Assembly: GCA_031287525.1 (NCBI GenBank)
Contig: JAITSU010000097.1
Span: 1 to 37,530 of the forward strand
Direction of reading: 5' to 3'
DNA length: 37,530 bases
DNA from: Zoogloeaceae bacterium
GTDB lineage: Bacteria > Pseudomonadota > Gammaproteobacteria > Burkholderiales > Rhodocyclaceae
Position numbers and translations under genes: made by a program. Shown piece after piece: positions 14,231 through 23,688 of this stretch. Below the pieces are notes generated by a model, which did no database searches, was not told the origin of the DNA, and was given only the letters and a program-made list of their open reading frames with translations. Positions within the stretch are counted from its first letter, which is position 1. Each line of letters starts with the position of its first letter.

Positions 14231-16564
14231 CTATCCTTTCAACCTCGCAAACGCCGCCGCCATCGCGCCGCTTGCGGGGGGTGAGGCTTCCTGCCGTCGT
14301 GGTGTCCGGGCTGTGTTTCTTTGTCCATTCTGGCGCGGGGGCGCGTGGGGGTTTCTTGCCGGGATTGCGTCGTCGGAGAGGCGCAGGGTAAGGCTGATGC
14401 GCCCACGGGGAATATCCACTTCCAATACTTTGACCTTGACCACTGCGCCTGCCTTGACCACATTGCGGGGGTCTTTGACGAATTTGTCGGAGAGGCAGGA
14501 GATGTGTACGAGACCATCCTGATGCACGCCAATATCCACGAACGCGCCGAAGGCGGCGACGTTGGTGACGACGCCTTCCAGAATCATGCCGGGTTCAAGG
14601 TCTTTGACGTTGGTGACGCCTTCGGCAAAAGTGGCGGTTTTGAATTCCGGGCGCGGGTCGCGTCCCGGTTTTTCCAGTTCTTTCAGGATGTCTCGCACGG
14701 TGGGCAAGCCGAATTTTTCATCGGTATAGCGAATCGGGTTGATGCCTTGCGCGACGCGGGCATCCCCAATTACTTCCTTGATGCCTTTATTCAGGTCGAC
14801 GAGGATTTTTTCTACCACCGGATAGGCTTCCGGGTGCACAGCAGAAGCATCCAGCGGATTGTCTCCATTCAAAATGCGTAAAAAACCCGCCGCCTGTTCA
14901 AAGGTTTTTTCACCCAGACGCGGCACTTTTTTCAGATGGCTTCGCTCCTTGAACGCGCCGTTTGCGTCGCGGTAGCTCACGATGTTGGCGGCGAGGGTGG
15001 CGTTCAAGCCGGAGATGCGGGCGAGCAGCGGGGCGGAGGCGGTGTTCACATCCACGCCGACGGCATTGACGCAATCTTCCACCACCGCGTCGAGGCTTTT
15101 CGCCAGCTTGCTTTGCGAAACGTCGTGTTGGTACTGCCCGACGCCGATGGATTTGGGGTCGATTTTGACCAGTTCCGCCAGCGGGTCTTGCAGACGGCGG
15201 GCGATAGATACCGCGCCGCGCAGCGAAACGTCGAGTTCGGGGAATTCCCGCGCCGCGAATTCCGAGGCGGAATAGACGGACGCGCCCGCTTCCGACACCA
15301 CGATTTTGGCGAGGCTCAGTTCCGGGTGACGCTGCATCAGTTCGGCGGCCAGCTTGTCGGTTTCCCGACTGGCCGTGCCGTTGCCGATGGCGATGAGTCG
15401 CACGCCAAATTCCGCGCAGATTTTCGCCAACGCGCTGATTGAGCCATTCCAGTCGTTACGCGGTTCGTGCGGATAAATGGTGGTCGTGCCCAGGAGTTTG
15501 CCGGTGGCATCCACCACCGCGACCTTGCAGCCGGTGCGAATGCCGGGATCAAGCCCCAACGTGCATTTCGCGCCCGCAGGCGCGGCGAGCAGCAGGTCTT
15601 TCAGGTTGCTGGCGAAGACGCGGATGGCTTCTTCTTCGGCGCGTTCCCTGAGCGCGTTCATCAATTCCAGTTCCAGATGCAGAAAAATCTTGACCTTCCA
15701 CGCCCAGCGCACGGTGTCATTCAGCCATTTGTCGGCGGGGCGACCCAGGTCTTTGACGCCGAAGCGGGCGGCAATGCGCTGCTCGCAAGGGTTGAACCCC
15801 GGTTTGACCTGCCCGGCGGCTTCCAGATTCAGTTCGGAATCCAATACCAGCGACACGCTTAACACGCCTTCGTTACGCCCGCGAAACAGCGCCAACGCCC
15901 GATGCGAGGGCATTCTGGCGATGGGTTCGGCGAAGTCGAACCAGTCGCGGAATTTCGCGCCTTCGTTTTCCTTGCCTTCCAGCACCGTGGATTTCATGTA
16001 CCCGTGTTCGTTCAGATATTCCCGCAACGCGCCCAGCAATTCGGCGTCTTCCGCGAATGCTTCCATGAGAATCTGGCGCGCGCCGTCCAGCGTGGCTTTG
16101 GCGTCGGCAAATCCGGCTTCGACGTTGAGGTATTTTTCCGCTTCCGTTTCGGGAACGAGCGTCGGGTCTTGCAGCAGCGCCAACGCCAGCGGCGCTATGC
16201 CCGCCTCACGCGCAATCTGCGCCTTGGTGCGGCGTTTTTGCTTGTAGGGCAGATAGAGGTCTTCCAGCCGTTGCTTGGTTTCGGCAGCGACGATTTCCGC
16301 TTTCAGTTCCGGCGTGAGTTTGCCCTGTTCGAGGATGCTGCCCAAAATCGCTTCGCGCCGCGCTTCCAGTTCGCGCAGATAGGTCAGGCGTTCTTCCAGC
16401 CTGCGGAGTTGCGTATCGTCCAGAGCGCCGGTGACTTCCTTCCGGTAACGGGCGATAAAAGGCACGGTCGCGCCTTCGTCCAGCAACTGGACGGCAGCCA
16501 TGACTTGCGCGGGACGAGCGCCCAGTTCGAGGGCAATACGGTGTTCAATGGTGTGTTCGGGCAT
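14231..16564 (-). CDS. tex: Transcription accessory protein Tex
   Basis: This 777-residue cytoplasmic RNA-binding protein of the Tex/YhgF family has a complete architecture: N-terminal helical Tex domain ([15 protein letters not shown]), YqgF/RNase H-like core ([17 protein letters not shown]), helix-hairpin-helix region ([23 protein letters not shown]) and C-terminal S1 domain ([34 protein letters not shown]). The tail after the S1 domain is basic and Pro/Ala-rich. Tex influences transcription and toxin expression in several bacteria. It is divergent from the ABC-transporter operon at 16752, and its 3' end faces the accessory island. There is no frameshift. Confidence 0.95.
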   Translation of the reverse strand: MPEHTIEHRIALELGARPAQVMAAVQLLDEGATVPFIARYRKEVTGALDDTQLRRLEERLTYLRELEARREAILGSILEQGKLTPELKAEIVAAETKQRLEDLYLPYKQKRRTKAQIAREAGIAPLALALLQDPTLVPETEAEKYLNVEAGFADAKATLDGARQILMEAFAEDAELLGALREYLNEHGYMKSTVLEGKENEGAKFRDWFDFAEPIARMPSHRALALFRGRNEGVLSVSLVLDSELNLEAAGQVKPGFNPCEQRIAARFGVKDLGRPADKWLNDTVRWAWKVKIFLHLELELMNALRERAEEEAIRVFASNLKDLLLAAPAGAKCTLGLDPGIRTGCKVAVVDATGKLLGTTTIYPHEPRNDWNGSISALAKICAEFGVRLIAIGNGTASRETDKLAAELMQRHPELSLAKIVVSEAGASVYSASEFAAREFPELDVSLRGAVSIARRLQDPLAELVKIDPKSIGVGQYQHDVSQSKLAKSLDAVVEDCVNAVGVDVNTASAPLLARISGLNATLAANIVSYRDANGAFKERSHLKKVPRLGEKTFEQAAGFLRILNGDNPLDASAVHPEAYPVVEKILVDLNKGIKEVIGDARVAQGINPIRYTDEKFGLPTVRDILKELEKPGRDPRPEFKTATFAEGVTNVKDLEPGMILEGVVTNVAAFGAFVDIGVHQDGLVHISCLSDKFVKDPRNVVKAGAVVKVKVLEVDIPRGRISLTLRLSDDAIPARNPHAPPRQNGQRNTARTPRRQEASPPASGAMAAAFARLKG

Positions 16565-16652
16565 CAGAAATCAGGGGACAGGCGTCAGAGAAAGGGACGC
16601 ACCATGCCAAAAACGGGCGGGAAAGGCAAGCTGCTGCCACATTTGATGCCGC

Positions 16653-16670
16653 AACCTGTCATAACAGGTT
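16653..16670. promoter_or_regulatory. Probable GntR operator upstream of the transporter operon
   Basis: AACCTGTCATAACAGGTT is a perfect 7-bp inverted repeat with a CATA centre, in the tex/transporter intergenic region. Its near-copy (AACCTGTCATGACCAGTT) lies just before the GntR gene at 19942-19959. The shared motif in front of both units is strong evidence for a common regulator, most simply the GntR protein encoded between them. Confidence 0.65.
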
Positions 16671-16693
16671 GTATCCATATCATTTTTTTATCG

Positions 16694-16722
16694 TTGTCGT
16701 TGCCGCATGTCCTCGTTAGATT
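16694..16722 (+). promoter_or_regulatory. Candidate sigma70 promoter of the transporter operon
   Basis: TTGTCG (16694-16699) and TAGATT (16717-16722) are separated by 17 bp, about 30 bp before the start codon. Box matches are moderate, so this is a candidate only. The operator lies about 24 bp upstream, which would suit activation or looping as well as repression. Confidence 0.3.
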
Positions 16723-16751
16723 AGCGCGACTTATCCATGAAGGAGCGTTCC

Positions 16752-18167
16752 ATGTCCATCAAAAAAACACTGCTTGCGTTATCTCTTGCCCTGGGGAGCG
16801 TCTGGGCGCAAGCGGAGATCATCCGGGTTGCCATCGGTACGCAGGACACCACCATCAACTGCGCGACGGGCGGTTTGCTGATTCGGGAATTGAATCTGCT
16901 GGAAAAATATCTGCCGCACGACGGCAAGTACAAGGACGCCAAATACGACATCATCTGGAAAAATTTTACTTCCGGTCCGCCGCTCACCAATGAAATGGTG
17001 GCGGATAAACTGGATTTTGGTTCTATGGCGGATTTTCCGGGCGCGTTGAATGCGGCGGCGTTCAAGAAAGCGGGCAAACGCAGCTTTTTTATCACCGTGT
17101 TGTCGGGCAGCCCGCAAGGGAGCGGTAATGGACTCGTCGTACCGATTGATTCGCCCATTCAGTCGATCTCCGACTTGAAGGGCAAGAGCATTTCCGTTCC
17201 CTTTGGTTCGACGGCGCACAGTATGATTTTACGCGCCTTGAAATCTCAGGGGCTTGACCCGGAACGGGATGTCAATCTGGTTTCACAGTCGCCCGAAATT
17301 GGCGGCAGTTCCCTGCAAAGTCACAAGATTGACGCGCACGCTGATTTCGTGCCTTTTGCCGAGCTTTTTCCATATCGTGGTTTTGCCCGCAAAATTTATG
17401 ATGGTTCTCAAGCCAATTCGCCCACTTTTCACGGAACCCTGGTCAGCGCCGATTACGCGAAAAAATACCCTGAAATCGTCATTGCCTTCTTGCGCGCCGC
17501 CATTGAAGCGGATCGTCTGCTCAGGGAAGTCCCTGAAAAATACAGTGAATTGATTGCCAAAACGACGGGTATTGAGGCCGAGGTCAATTATCTGTTTCAT
17601 GGCCCGCTGGGTTTACAAAAACGGGACTTCACCTTCAAACCGGAATATCGCGCCGCGCTCACCACGGCGATTGAAACTCTGGCGCTGTTGAAGCGTAATG
17701 ATGTGCCGCTGACCGCCGACGAGTTGATTGACGACCATTATCTGCGCGAGGCGTTCAGGCTTTCAAAACTGGATTACGACAAGGCGCAAAAGGCTTATGG
17801 CAAAGAACCGCTGACTGCCAAAACCGCGCAAAACGGTGCTGCCATCACGGACATCAAACGGCTTACCCAGGTCTGGGTTGAGGGTGAAGCCGGAGTTCGT
17901 CACTACGTTTCGCCGGAGTCCGCGCTGTTCGCGGTACGAGAAGCGGAAAAGGCGGGTAAAAAAATTCGCGTCGTGTTTGTGCATGACTACGATAGCGGTC
18001 TCAAATTGCTGGCGAATCAGGCATGGTTTGCCCGCAATCCTGATGGACGTATCAATGCGTATCTTGAAAAAGCAGCCGCCTGGAAAGCAGCGCAAAAAGA
18101 GGGCGGAATCATCCTGAATTTTGCTTCGACCTTTGCCGCAACTGCCAGTTCCCATGCTGCCCGCTAA
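16752..18167 (+). CDS. Periplasmic substrate-binding protein, SsuA/TauA/NrtA-like, with long C-terminal extension
   Basis: This 471-residue ABC-importer binding protein has a signal peptide (MSIKKTLLALSLALGSVWAQA, cleavage near 21). The core resembles sulfonate/taurine/nitrate binders: DFGSMADFPGALNAA, a GLVVP-x-DSPIQSISDLKGKSISVPFGSTAH segment, then SPEIGGSSLQSHKIDA. It is well over 100 residues longer than typical SsuA or TauA. The extra C-terminal region (from about residue 350; contains VRHYVSPESALFAVREAEKAG and NPDGRINAYLEKAAAW) is unrecognised. ATG 16752 is chosen over 16737 because AAGGAG lies just before it and the signal peptide starts there. It heads an operon with permease and ATPase. 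The ligand is probably a sulfonate-like anion, from context. Confidence 0.88.
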   Translation: MSIKKTLLALSLALGSVWAQAEIIRVAIGTQDTTINCATGGLLIRELNLLEKYLPHDGKYKDAKYDIIWKNFTSGPPLTNEMVADKLDFGSMADFPGALNAAAFKKAGKRSFFITVLSGSPQGSGNGLVVPIDSPIQSISDLKGKSISVPFGSTAHSMILRALKSQGLDPERDVNLVSQSPEIGGSSLQSHKIDAHADFVPFAELFPYRGFARKIYDGSQANSPTFHGTLVSADYAKKYPEIVIAFLRAAIEADRLLREVPEKYSELIAKTTGIEAEVNYLFHGPLGLQKRDFTFKPEYRAALTTAIETLALLKRNDVPLTADELIDDHYLREAFRLSKLDYDKAQKAYGKEPLTAKTAQNGAAITDIKRLTQVWVEGEAGVRHYVSPESALFAVREAEKAGKKIRVVFVHDYDSGLKLLANQAWFARNPDGRINAYLEKAAAWKAAQKEGGIILNFASTFAATASSHAAR

Positions 18168-18186
18168 TTCAATAACCTGCACACAA

Positions 18187-19065
18187 ATGAATCTGGCGCG
18201 TGGTTCGGAAGCCACAGCGGTATCCGCATCGGCGGACACAACGGCGACAGAGAAAACCGTGAGTGGCAAACGCTGGCGAATTTCGCCCTGCCGCCTGATG
18301 GTTCGGCTCATCTCTCTCATGTTGTTTGTCTCCTTCTGGCAGTTTGCGGCGGAACATCATCTGAATTTGGGGTTGATGACTTTTCAGAGCATCCCCGCGC
18401 CCAGCGAAGTGTTACCCGCCTTGTGGAATCTCCTGCAATCCCCCAAGGTGGGAAATCATGTGGGCAACAGCCTGTACCGTGTTTTCGCGGGATTTTTTTC
18501 CGCGACGCTGGCGGGGATTTTACTGGGGTTAATGATTGGTCGCTCGCGTCTGGCGGCAGATTTGTTACAGCCGCCGCTGGAAATGCTGCGCCCCATTCCG
18601 GGGGTTGCCTGGATTCCGTTGGCGATTCTGATGTTTCCTTCCAGCGAATTGAGCATGATTTTCATCACCTTCATGGGCGCGTTATTTCCCATTTTGCTCA
18701 ATACCATTCACGGCGTAGGGGGAATTGACGCGCGCCTGACAGCAACCGCGCGTAGTCTGGGCGCAGGGCGTCTGCGGTTGTTTGCCGAAGTCATTTTACC
18801 GGGCGCCGCGCCCAGTATTGTGACCGGGCTTTCCATCGGCATGGGCACGTCCTGGTTCTGTCTGGTCACAGCGGAAATGATCGCGGGTCAGTACGGCATC
18901 GGTTATTACACCTGGGAATCCTACAACTTGCAGCGTTATGCCGACATCGTGGTCGGGATGTTGCTCATCGGGGTTTTTGGCATGGGGAGCAGCGTACTGG
19001 TTCGCAAGCTGGGCGACCTGTTGATTCCCTGGTATCAAATCAGGGGAGCGCGTCGTCATGAGTGA
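18187..19065 (+). CDS. ABC transporter permease, SsuC/TauC-like
   Basis: This 292-residue inner-membrane permease of the BPD_transp_1 type has an N-terminal cytoplasmic stretch, a first helix near LMVRLISLMLFVSFWQF, and about five more helices. The EAA-type loop (TARSLGAGRLRLFAEVILPGAAPSIVTGL) contacts the ATPase. In-frame starts at TTG 18121 and ATG 18154 overlap the upstream gene; ATG 18187 is the first outside it, but no start has a clear ribosome site, so the N-terminus is uncertain. It overlaps the ATPase gene by 8 bp. Confidence 0.9.
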   Translation: MNLARGSEATAVSASADTTATEKTVSGKRWRISPCRLMVRLISLMLFVSFWQFAAEHHLNLGLMTFQSIPAPSEVLPALWNLLQSPKVGNHVGNSLYRVFAGFFSATLAGILLGLMIGRSRLAADLLQPPLEMLRPIPGVAWIPLAILMFPSSELSMIFITFMGALFPILLNTIHGVGGIDARLTATARSLGAGRLRLFAEVILPGAAPSIVTGLSIGMGTSWFCLVTAEMIAGQYGIGYYTWESYNLQRYADIVVGMLLIGVFGMGSSVLVRKLGDLLIPWYQIRGARRHE

Positions 19066-19894
19066 AATCCATGCCGGACACATCGAAGCCCGTGATTTGA
19101 GCATTGATCTGGGCAACGGGAGAGAAAACTTCCGCGCCATTGAGCGCGTCAGCTTCAATATCGCATCGGGCGAGTTCATTTGTCTGCTGGGGCCATCGGG
19201 ATGCGGAAAATCGACGCTGTTGGGCGCGCTGGCAGGACACATTCCTCTTGCCGCCGGTTGTCTTACCCTGGATGGCAAGGCGATTCGCGGCCCGTCATCG
19301 GAACGCGGGCTGGTTTTCCAGCAGCACACGCTGTTTCCCTGGAAAAAGGTTGTGGATAACGTCGCTTTCGGTCTCAAGATGAAAGGCGTTGTCGCTGATG
19401 AGCGGCGGGCGCGAGCGAATGAATTATTGAAACTCGTCGGATTATCCGGGTTTGAAAACAAATATCCGGTTTCGCTTTCCGGGGGAATGCAGCAACGGGT
19501 GGAAATTGCCCGTGTCCTGATTAACCAGCCGCGCGTGCTTTTGATGGACGAACCATTTGGCGCGCTTGACGCGCAAACGCGCTGGGTCATGCAGCAACTC
19601 CTGCTGCAAGTCTGGGCAAGCATCCGTACCACGGTGGTGTTCGTGACCCACGATATTGACGAAGCCATTTTTCTGGCGGATCGCGTACTGGTGATGTCGC
19701 ATTGTCCGGGGCGCATCCGGGAAGAAATTGTTATTCCCGCCAGACGACCTCGTGGCGAAGAGTGGGTGACTTCCGACGACTTTATTCACTTGAAACGGTA
19801 TTGCCTCGATCTCATGCGCGATGAACACCAGCTTGGACACGGCGCAAAAAATGAATCTGAATTGGCGCTGCAATTTGCCGGGGCGTTTATCTGA
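19058..19894 (+). CDS. ABC transporter ATP-binding protein, SsuB/TauB-like
   Basis: This 278-residue cytoplasmic ATPase powers the importer with the two preceding genes. Walker A GPSGCGKST is at 45-53, the Q-loop in LVFQQHTLFPW, the signature LSGGMQQR at 140-147, Walker B LLMDEP at 161-166, and the H-loop in FVTHDIDEAI. The C-terminal ~60 residues follow the usual nitrate/sulfonate ATPase pattern (VLVMSHCPGRIREEI). It starts inside the permease gene, so the genes are coupled. A gap of 71 bp with its own promoter and operator separates it from the GntR gene. Confidence 0.95.
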   Translation: MSEIHAGHIEARDLSIDLGNGRENFRAIERVSFNIASGEFICLLGPSGCGKSTLLGALAGHIPLAAGCLTLDGKAIRGPSSERGLVFQQHTLFPWKKVVDNVAFGLKMKGVVADERRARANELLKLVGLSGFENKYPVSLSGGMQQRVEIARVLINQPRVLLMDEPFGALDAQTRWVMQQLLLQVWASIRTTVVFVTHDIDEAIFLADRVLVMSHCPGRIREEIVIPARRPRGEEWVTSDDFIHLKRYCLDLMRDEHQLGHGAKNESELALQFAGAFI

Positions 19895-19908
19895 TGTTGT
19901 GTCTGATA

Positions 19909-19937
19909 TTGCCTTTAATCGCGCGTCTGGGTATTTT
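19909..19937 (+). promoter_or_regulatory. Candidate promoter of the GntR gene
   Basis: TTGCCT (19909-19914) and TATTTT (19932-19937) are separated by 17 bp. The palindrome at 19942-19959 begins 4 bp after the -10 box, covering the likely transcription start. That arrangement would suit autorepression. Confidence 0.45.
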
Positions 19938-19941
19938 CTTC

Positions 19942-19959
19942 AACCTGTCATGACCAGTT
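19942..19959. promoter_or_regulatory. Probable GntR operator before its own gene
   Basis: AACCTGTCATGACCAGTT is an imperfect palindrome around TCATGA and a near-copy of the perfect palindrome at 16653. It ends 6 bp before the GntR start codon and occupies the place where a Shine-Dalgarno sequence would be; none is visible. Confidence 0.65.
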
Positions 19960-19965
19960 ATCAAT

Positions 19966-20709
19966 ATGCCTGAAAACCCTATTGTTTTTCGCCATAGTTC
20001 ACTGCCGCTCTATGCCCAGATCAAGGAAACCCTGCGTGAGCAGATTATTGAAGGCGGTTACCGGGAACACGAACGGATTCCCTCGGAAAGCGAGCTGATG
20101 AACCATTATGGCGTCAGCCGGATTACGGTACGTCAGGCTTTAAGCGATCTGGAAAACGAGCAGTTGATTTTCAAGATTCCCGGCAAAGGGTCTTTTGTTG
20201 CCAGACCCCGCCCCTTTCAACACTCAACTCGTCTCCAGGGATTCGGCGAAGCCATGCTCAATCTGGGCATCACCGTCACCAACCGGGTCGTCAGTATGAT
20301 CACGATACAGGCAGATGCCCTCGTAGCAAAACGTCTGCAAGTCGCGGAGGGCAGTCCGCTGATGGAATTCCGGCGCATACGCCATGCTAACGGCAATGTC
20401 ATTTCACTGGATGTTACTTACGTGCGGCGAACTCTGGGGGAACGGCTGGCACGCGAAGACCTGGTTCGCCGTGACATTTTTCTCATTCTTGAGAACGATT
20501 ACAGTATTCCTCTGGGTCATGCCGATCTGAAAATTGATGCCATTGCCGCTGACGCTATGTTGGCAAAACTGCTTGATATTGCCGTCGGCGCGCCGGTCTT
20601 GCGTACCGAGCGGCTCACCTGGAGTCGTTCCGGCGAGCCGATTGATTTTGAATATCTCTATTACCCTGGGGATTCCTTTCACTTTCAACTTCGCGCCGAG
20701 CGCGAATAA
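19966..20709 (+). CDS. GntR-family (HutC subfamily) transcriptional regulator with UTRA domain
   Basis: This 247-residue regulator has an N-terminal winged helix (about 13-78: LYAQIKETLREQIIEGGY, IPSESELMNHYGVSRITVRQAL, GKGSFVARP) and a C-terminal UTRA ligand-binding domain (about 95-240) ending DFEYLYYPGDSFHFQL. Members are dimeric, bind palindromes and usually release DNA on binding a pathway metabolite. It sits between the transporter genes and the redox genes, and two matching palindromes lie before the transporter and before itself, so it most likely controls the whole cluster. The flavoprotein gene starts 37 bp after its stop, probably on the same transcript. Confidence 0.93.
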   Translation: MPENPIVFRHSSLPLYAQIKETLREQIIEGGYREHERIPSESELMNHYGVSRITVRQALSDLENEQLIFKIPGKGSFVARPRPFQHSTRLQGFGEAMLNLGITVTNRVVSMITIQADALVAKRLQVAEGSPLMEFRRIRHANGNVISLDVTYVRRTLGERLAREDLVRRDIFLILENDYSIPLGHADLKIDAIAADAMLAKLLDIAVGAPVLRTERLTWSRSGEPIDFEYLYYPGDSFHFQLRAERE

Positions 20710-20746
20710 ATTTTTGCCTTTCACCCCATTCACCGCAAGGAACCCC

Positions 20747-22477
20747 ATGAACACCCAACATCTGGAAACTGATTTTCTCATTATTGGCGGCGGCACCGCC
20801 GGACCGCTGGCGGCAATCAAGGCCAGGCAAAAATCGCCGAATACCCGCGTTTTGCTGCTCGACAAGGCGAATGTCAAACGCTCCGGCGCGATCGCGGAGG
20901 GCATGGATAGCGTCAACAATGCCGTGATTCCCGGCTATGCGACCCCTGAGCAATACGTCAGGGAAATTACCATTGCCAATGATGGCATTGTTAATCAGGC
21001 CGCCATCAACGCTTATGCCGTTCGCAGCTACGACATGATTCAGGAACTTGATGCCTGGGGCGTCAAGTTCGACAAGGACGAAACCGGCGATTACGCTGTC
21101 AAGAAAGTGCATCACCTGGGCGCTTACGTGTTGCCGATGCCGGAGGGGTACAACATCAAGAAGGTGTTGTTCAAGCAGATTCGCAAACTGGGGGTTGACA
21201 TCAGCAACCGCCTGACCGCAACCCGCCTGTTGCTGGGGGCAGATGGTCGTATTGCCGGGGCGCTGGCGCTTGATTCCAGAACGGGGGATTTTGTCGTTAT
21301 CCGCGCCAGGGCAGTGCTGCTCTGTACGGGAGCGGCGGGGCGTCTGGGGCTGCCCGCGTCCGGGTATCTGTTCGGCACTTACGAAAACCCGACCAATGCC
21401 GGAGATGGCTACAGCATGGCCTACCACGCGGGCGCTGAGCTTTCCGGTCTGGAGTGTTTTCAGATTAACCCGCTCATCAAGGATTACAACGGCCCCGCTT
21501 GCGCTTATGTTACCGGGCCTTTCGGCGGTTATACCGTCAATGCCAAAGGCGAACGGTTCATCAAGAGCGATTATTGGAGCGGTCAAATGATGTGGGAATT
21601 CTGGCGCGAACTGGAAGGCGGTAATGGCCCTGTATTCCTGAAACTCGACCATCTGGCGGAAGAAACGGTGGAAAAAATTGAGCATGTCCTGCACATCACC
21701 GAACGCCCCACGCGCGGTCGCTTCCATGAAGGGCGGCACACCGATTACCGCCGCAATCTCGTTGAAATGCATATTTCCGAAATCGGCTTGTGCGGCGGAC
21801 ATAGCGCTTCCGGTGTCTGGGTCGATGAACATGCGCGCACGACCGTCCCCGGTCTGTATGCGGCGGGCGATTTGTGCAACGTGGCGCATAACTACATGCT
21901 GGGCGCGATGGTCTACGGTCAGATTGCCGCCGAGGACGCGCTGGAATTTATCGCGGACAAGGAACTGGCGGAACTTGATGTCGCCGCCATTGAAGCGGAA
22001 CGCGAACGGATTTACGCGCCGCTTGAACGTGCGGAAGGGCTGTCTCCGGCAAAGGTTGAATACAAGTTGAGACGCATGGTCAACGACTATCTGCAACCGC
22101 CCAAGGTAACGGCAAAAATGGAAATCGGCCTGCAACGCTTTGCCGAAATCCGCGCTGACCTGGAACAGTTGAAAGCGCGTAATCCACATGAATTGATGCG
22201 GGTCATGGAGCTTTACGCCATTCTTGATTGCGCTGAACTGGCGGCGCGCGCTTCGCTTTTTCGTACTGAAAGCCGATGGGGGCTTTACCACTATCGCGCG
22301 GACTATCCCGAACGCAACGACGCCAACTGGTTCGCCTTTGTCCAGGTCAAAAAGAACGCTCATGGCGAAATGGAAATTTTCACGCGACCAGTGCCGGATT
22401 ATCTCTATCCGCTGACTGAAAAAGAACGTAAGGCTTACAGCGACATCCGCATTGAAGACACCACGCTGGCGGCATGA
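20747..22477 (+). CDS. AprA/AsfA-like FAD-dependent reductase
   Basis: This 576-residue flavoprotein belongs to the fumarate reductase/APS reductase alpha superfamily. It has an N-terminal dinucleotide fold (DFLIIGGGTAGPLAA, 9-23) and the AprA-like KRSGAIAEGMDSVN. GDGYSMAYHAGAE, VPGLYAAGD and a C-terminal stretch, ESRWGLYHYRADYPERNDANW then VQVKKNAHGEMEIFTRP, resemble AprA of sulfur bacteria. From the literature as I recall it, AsfA of Pseudomonas putida S-313, needed for aryl-sulfonate desulfonation, is such a protein and pairs with ferredoxin AsfB. That pairing is present here. ATG 20747 matches the conserved N-terminus, with AAGGA upstream. Substrate unknown; a sulfonate-related role is inferred from the SsuA-like transporter. 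Confidence 0.85.
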   Translation: MNTQHLETDFLIIGGGTAGPLAAIKARQKSPNTRVLLLDKANVKRSGAIAEGMDSVNNAVIPGYATPEQYVREITIANDGIVNQAAINAYAVRSYDMIQELDAWGVKFDKDETGDYAVKKVHHLGAYVLPMPEGYNIKKVLFKQIRKLGVDISNRLTATRLLLGADGRIAGALALDSRTGDFVVIRARAVLLCTGAAGRLGLPASGYLFGTYENPTNAGDGYSMAYHAGAELSGLECFQINPLIKDYNGPACAYVTGPFGGYTVNAKGERFIKSDYWSGQMMWEFWRELEGGNGPVFLKLDHLAEETVEKIEHVLHITERPTRGRFHEGRHTDYRRNLVEMHISEIGLCGGHSASGVWVDEHARTTVPGLYAAGDLCNVAHNYMLGAMVYGQIAAEDALEFIADKELAELDVAAIEAERERIYAPLERAEGLSPAKVEYKLRRMVNDYLQPPKVTAKMEIGLQRFAEIRADLEQLKARNPHELMRVMELYAILDCAELAARASLFRTESRWGLYHYRADYPERNDANWFAFVQVKKNAHGEMEIFTRPVPDYLYPLTEKERKAYSDIRIEDTTLAA

Positions 22478-22504
22478 AAAAACAAGGGAAATGAGGAAAA
22501 ATTG

Positions 22505-22735
22505 ATGAATACCAATGAAACGCAATTCGCCGTTTCCATCATGGTCGATCACGACAAATGCATCGCCGATAAAGGGTGCCGGATTTGCATTGACGTTTGC
22601 CCGACCGATATTCTGACGCTTGATGACGAGGGCAAAATCAGAATGAGTTATGACGAATGCTGGTACTGCCTGCCCTGCGAACATGATTGCCCGACCAAGG
22701 CGATTCGTGTCGAAATTCCCTATCTGCTGCGGTGA
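22505..22735 (+). CDS. AprB/AsfB-like ferredoxin with two 4Fe-4S sites
   Basis: This 76-residue ferredoxin has two cluster motifs: Cys-x5-Cys-x2-Cys-x3-Cys-Pro (CIADKGCRICIDVCP) and Cys-x2-Cys-x2-Cys-x3-Cys-Pro (CWYCLPCEHDCP). The DECWYCLPC segment matches the MCWECYSC site of AprB as I know it. It presumably passes electrons to the FAD protein encoded 27 bp upstream. ATG 22505 has GAGGAAAA upstream; the TTG at 22502 is less likely. The HEAT-repeat gene starts 8 bp after its stop. Confidence 0.9.
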   Translation: MNTNETQFAVSIMVDHDKCIADKGCRICIDVCPTDILTLDDEGKIRMSYDECWYCLPCEHDCPTKAIRVEIPYLLR

Positions 22736-22743
22736 GGCTGTTC

Positions 22744-23688
22744 ATGTTTCCAGAAGCCGAAGCCGTTCTCCCTTTGCTGGCTGACACTGACCCGGCGGTG
22801 CGCCGCGTAGCCTTGCTGCAAATCGCCGATTTTGCCGACGAATATCCGCAACTCTTCATCACTGCCAGTCACGATAGCGATGCGGGCATCCGGCTTGAGG
22901 CGGCGCGCGCGCTCGAAGGCAACAGCAATCCGGCGGCGTTGACGGCGCTGGTTGCGCTGTTAAATGATGAGGAAGCGGAAGTCGCGGACGCGGCGCGGGA
23001 TGCTTTATCTGAAGTGCGTGACCCGTCTGCCGGGGCTGTTCTGCTCGAACTGCTTGAGCAAAATCGGGGGGAAGAGAGCGCCGCCATTCTTGCCGCGCTC
23101 CGCAAACTGCGGCTGCCCGAAGCGCGAATTCCGGCGGAAATGTTGCTGGAACATGCCTCGGCTGCCGTGCGCCGCGAAGCGGTGGGGGTACTGGCCTATC
23201 TGCGTGACGCTGCCGCCTTGCCTGCCCTGGCAAAGCGGCTGACCCATGACACCGACCCGACAGTACGTCGGGCGGCGGCGGGCGCATTGTTATTTGCCAC
23301 GACTGACGAAGTTTTGCCTGCCTTGTCCACGGCAATGGCAGATTCCGATTGGCAGGTACGCGAAGAAGCTGCCATAACACTGGGGAAACTCACGCGACCT
23401 GCTATCGGGGCAATACTGCTGCAAGGTCTTGATGACCCCGCCTGGGAAGTGCGCCTGAAGGCGGCGCAAGCACTGGGACGACACCGTGCGGTTACGGCGA
23501 CACCCGCCCTGATCAGCGCGTTGGCGCATCCTGTCAGTAATCTGCGAAGGGAAGCCGCTGCCGCGCTCGGCGCAATCGGCAATCCCGAAGCCATCTCCGC
23601 GCTGGAGACGGCGGTACGGCACGACACCGATGTCGACGTCCGCAAAACAGCCACCCGCGCGCTGGACGCGATTCGCGGTAATTCATGA
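22744..23688 (+). CDS. HEAT-repeat protein of the redox cluster
   Basis: This 314-residue all-helical protein is built of about nine HEAT-like repeats of ~31 residues, seen as recurring D-x-x-V-R-x-x-A-A-x-A-L (DPAVRRVALLQI, DAGIRLEAARAL, DPTVRRAAAGAL, DWQVREEAAITL, DPAWEVRLKAAQAL, VSNLRREAAAAL, DVDVRKTATRAL). It has no signal peptide. HEAT solenoids usually act as protein scaffolds, so it may assemble the flavoprotein, ferredoxin and membrane Fe-S protein, or serve in cluster maturation. Start ATG 22744 is the first after the ferredoxin stop, with GAGGC upstream. Its stop overlaps the next gene by ATGA. PBS-lyase-type HEAT proteins of unrelated role are the alternative. Confidence 0.85.
   Translation: MFPEAEAVLPLLADTDPAVRRVALLQIADFADEYPQLFITASHDSDAGIRLEAARALEGNSNPAALTALVALLNDEEAEVADAARDALSEVRDPSAGAVLLELLEQNRGEESAAILAALRKLRLPEARIPAEMLLEHASAAVRREAVGVLAYLRDAAALPALAKRLTHDTDPTVRRAAAGALLFATTDEVLPALSTAMADSDWQVREEAAITLGKLTRPAIGAILLQGLDDPAWEVRLKAAQALGRHRAVTATPALISALAHPVSNLRREAAAALGAIGNPEAISALETAVRHDTDVDVRKTATRALDAIRGNS

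Noticed and set aside
20615..22684. A 689-residue open frame on the minus strand opposite the flavoprotein gene
   Set aside because: It is the codon shadow of a GC-rich gene: no family motif, no ribosome site, and it spans three well-supported plus-strand genes.
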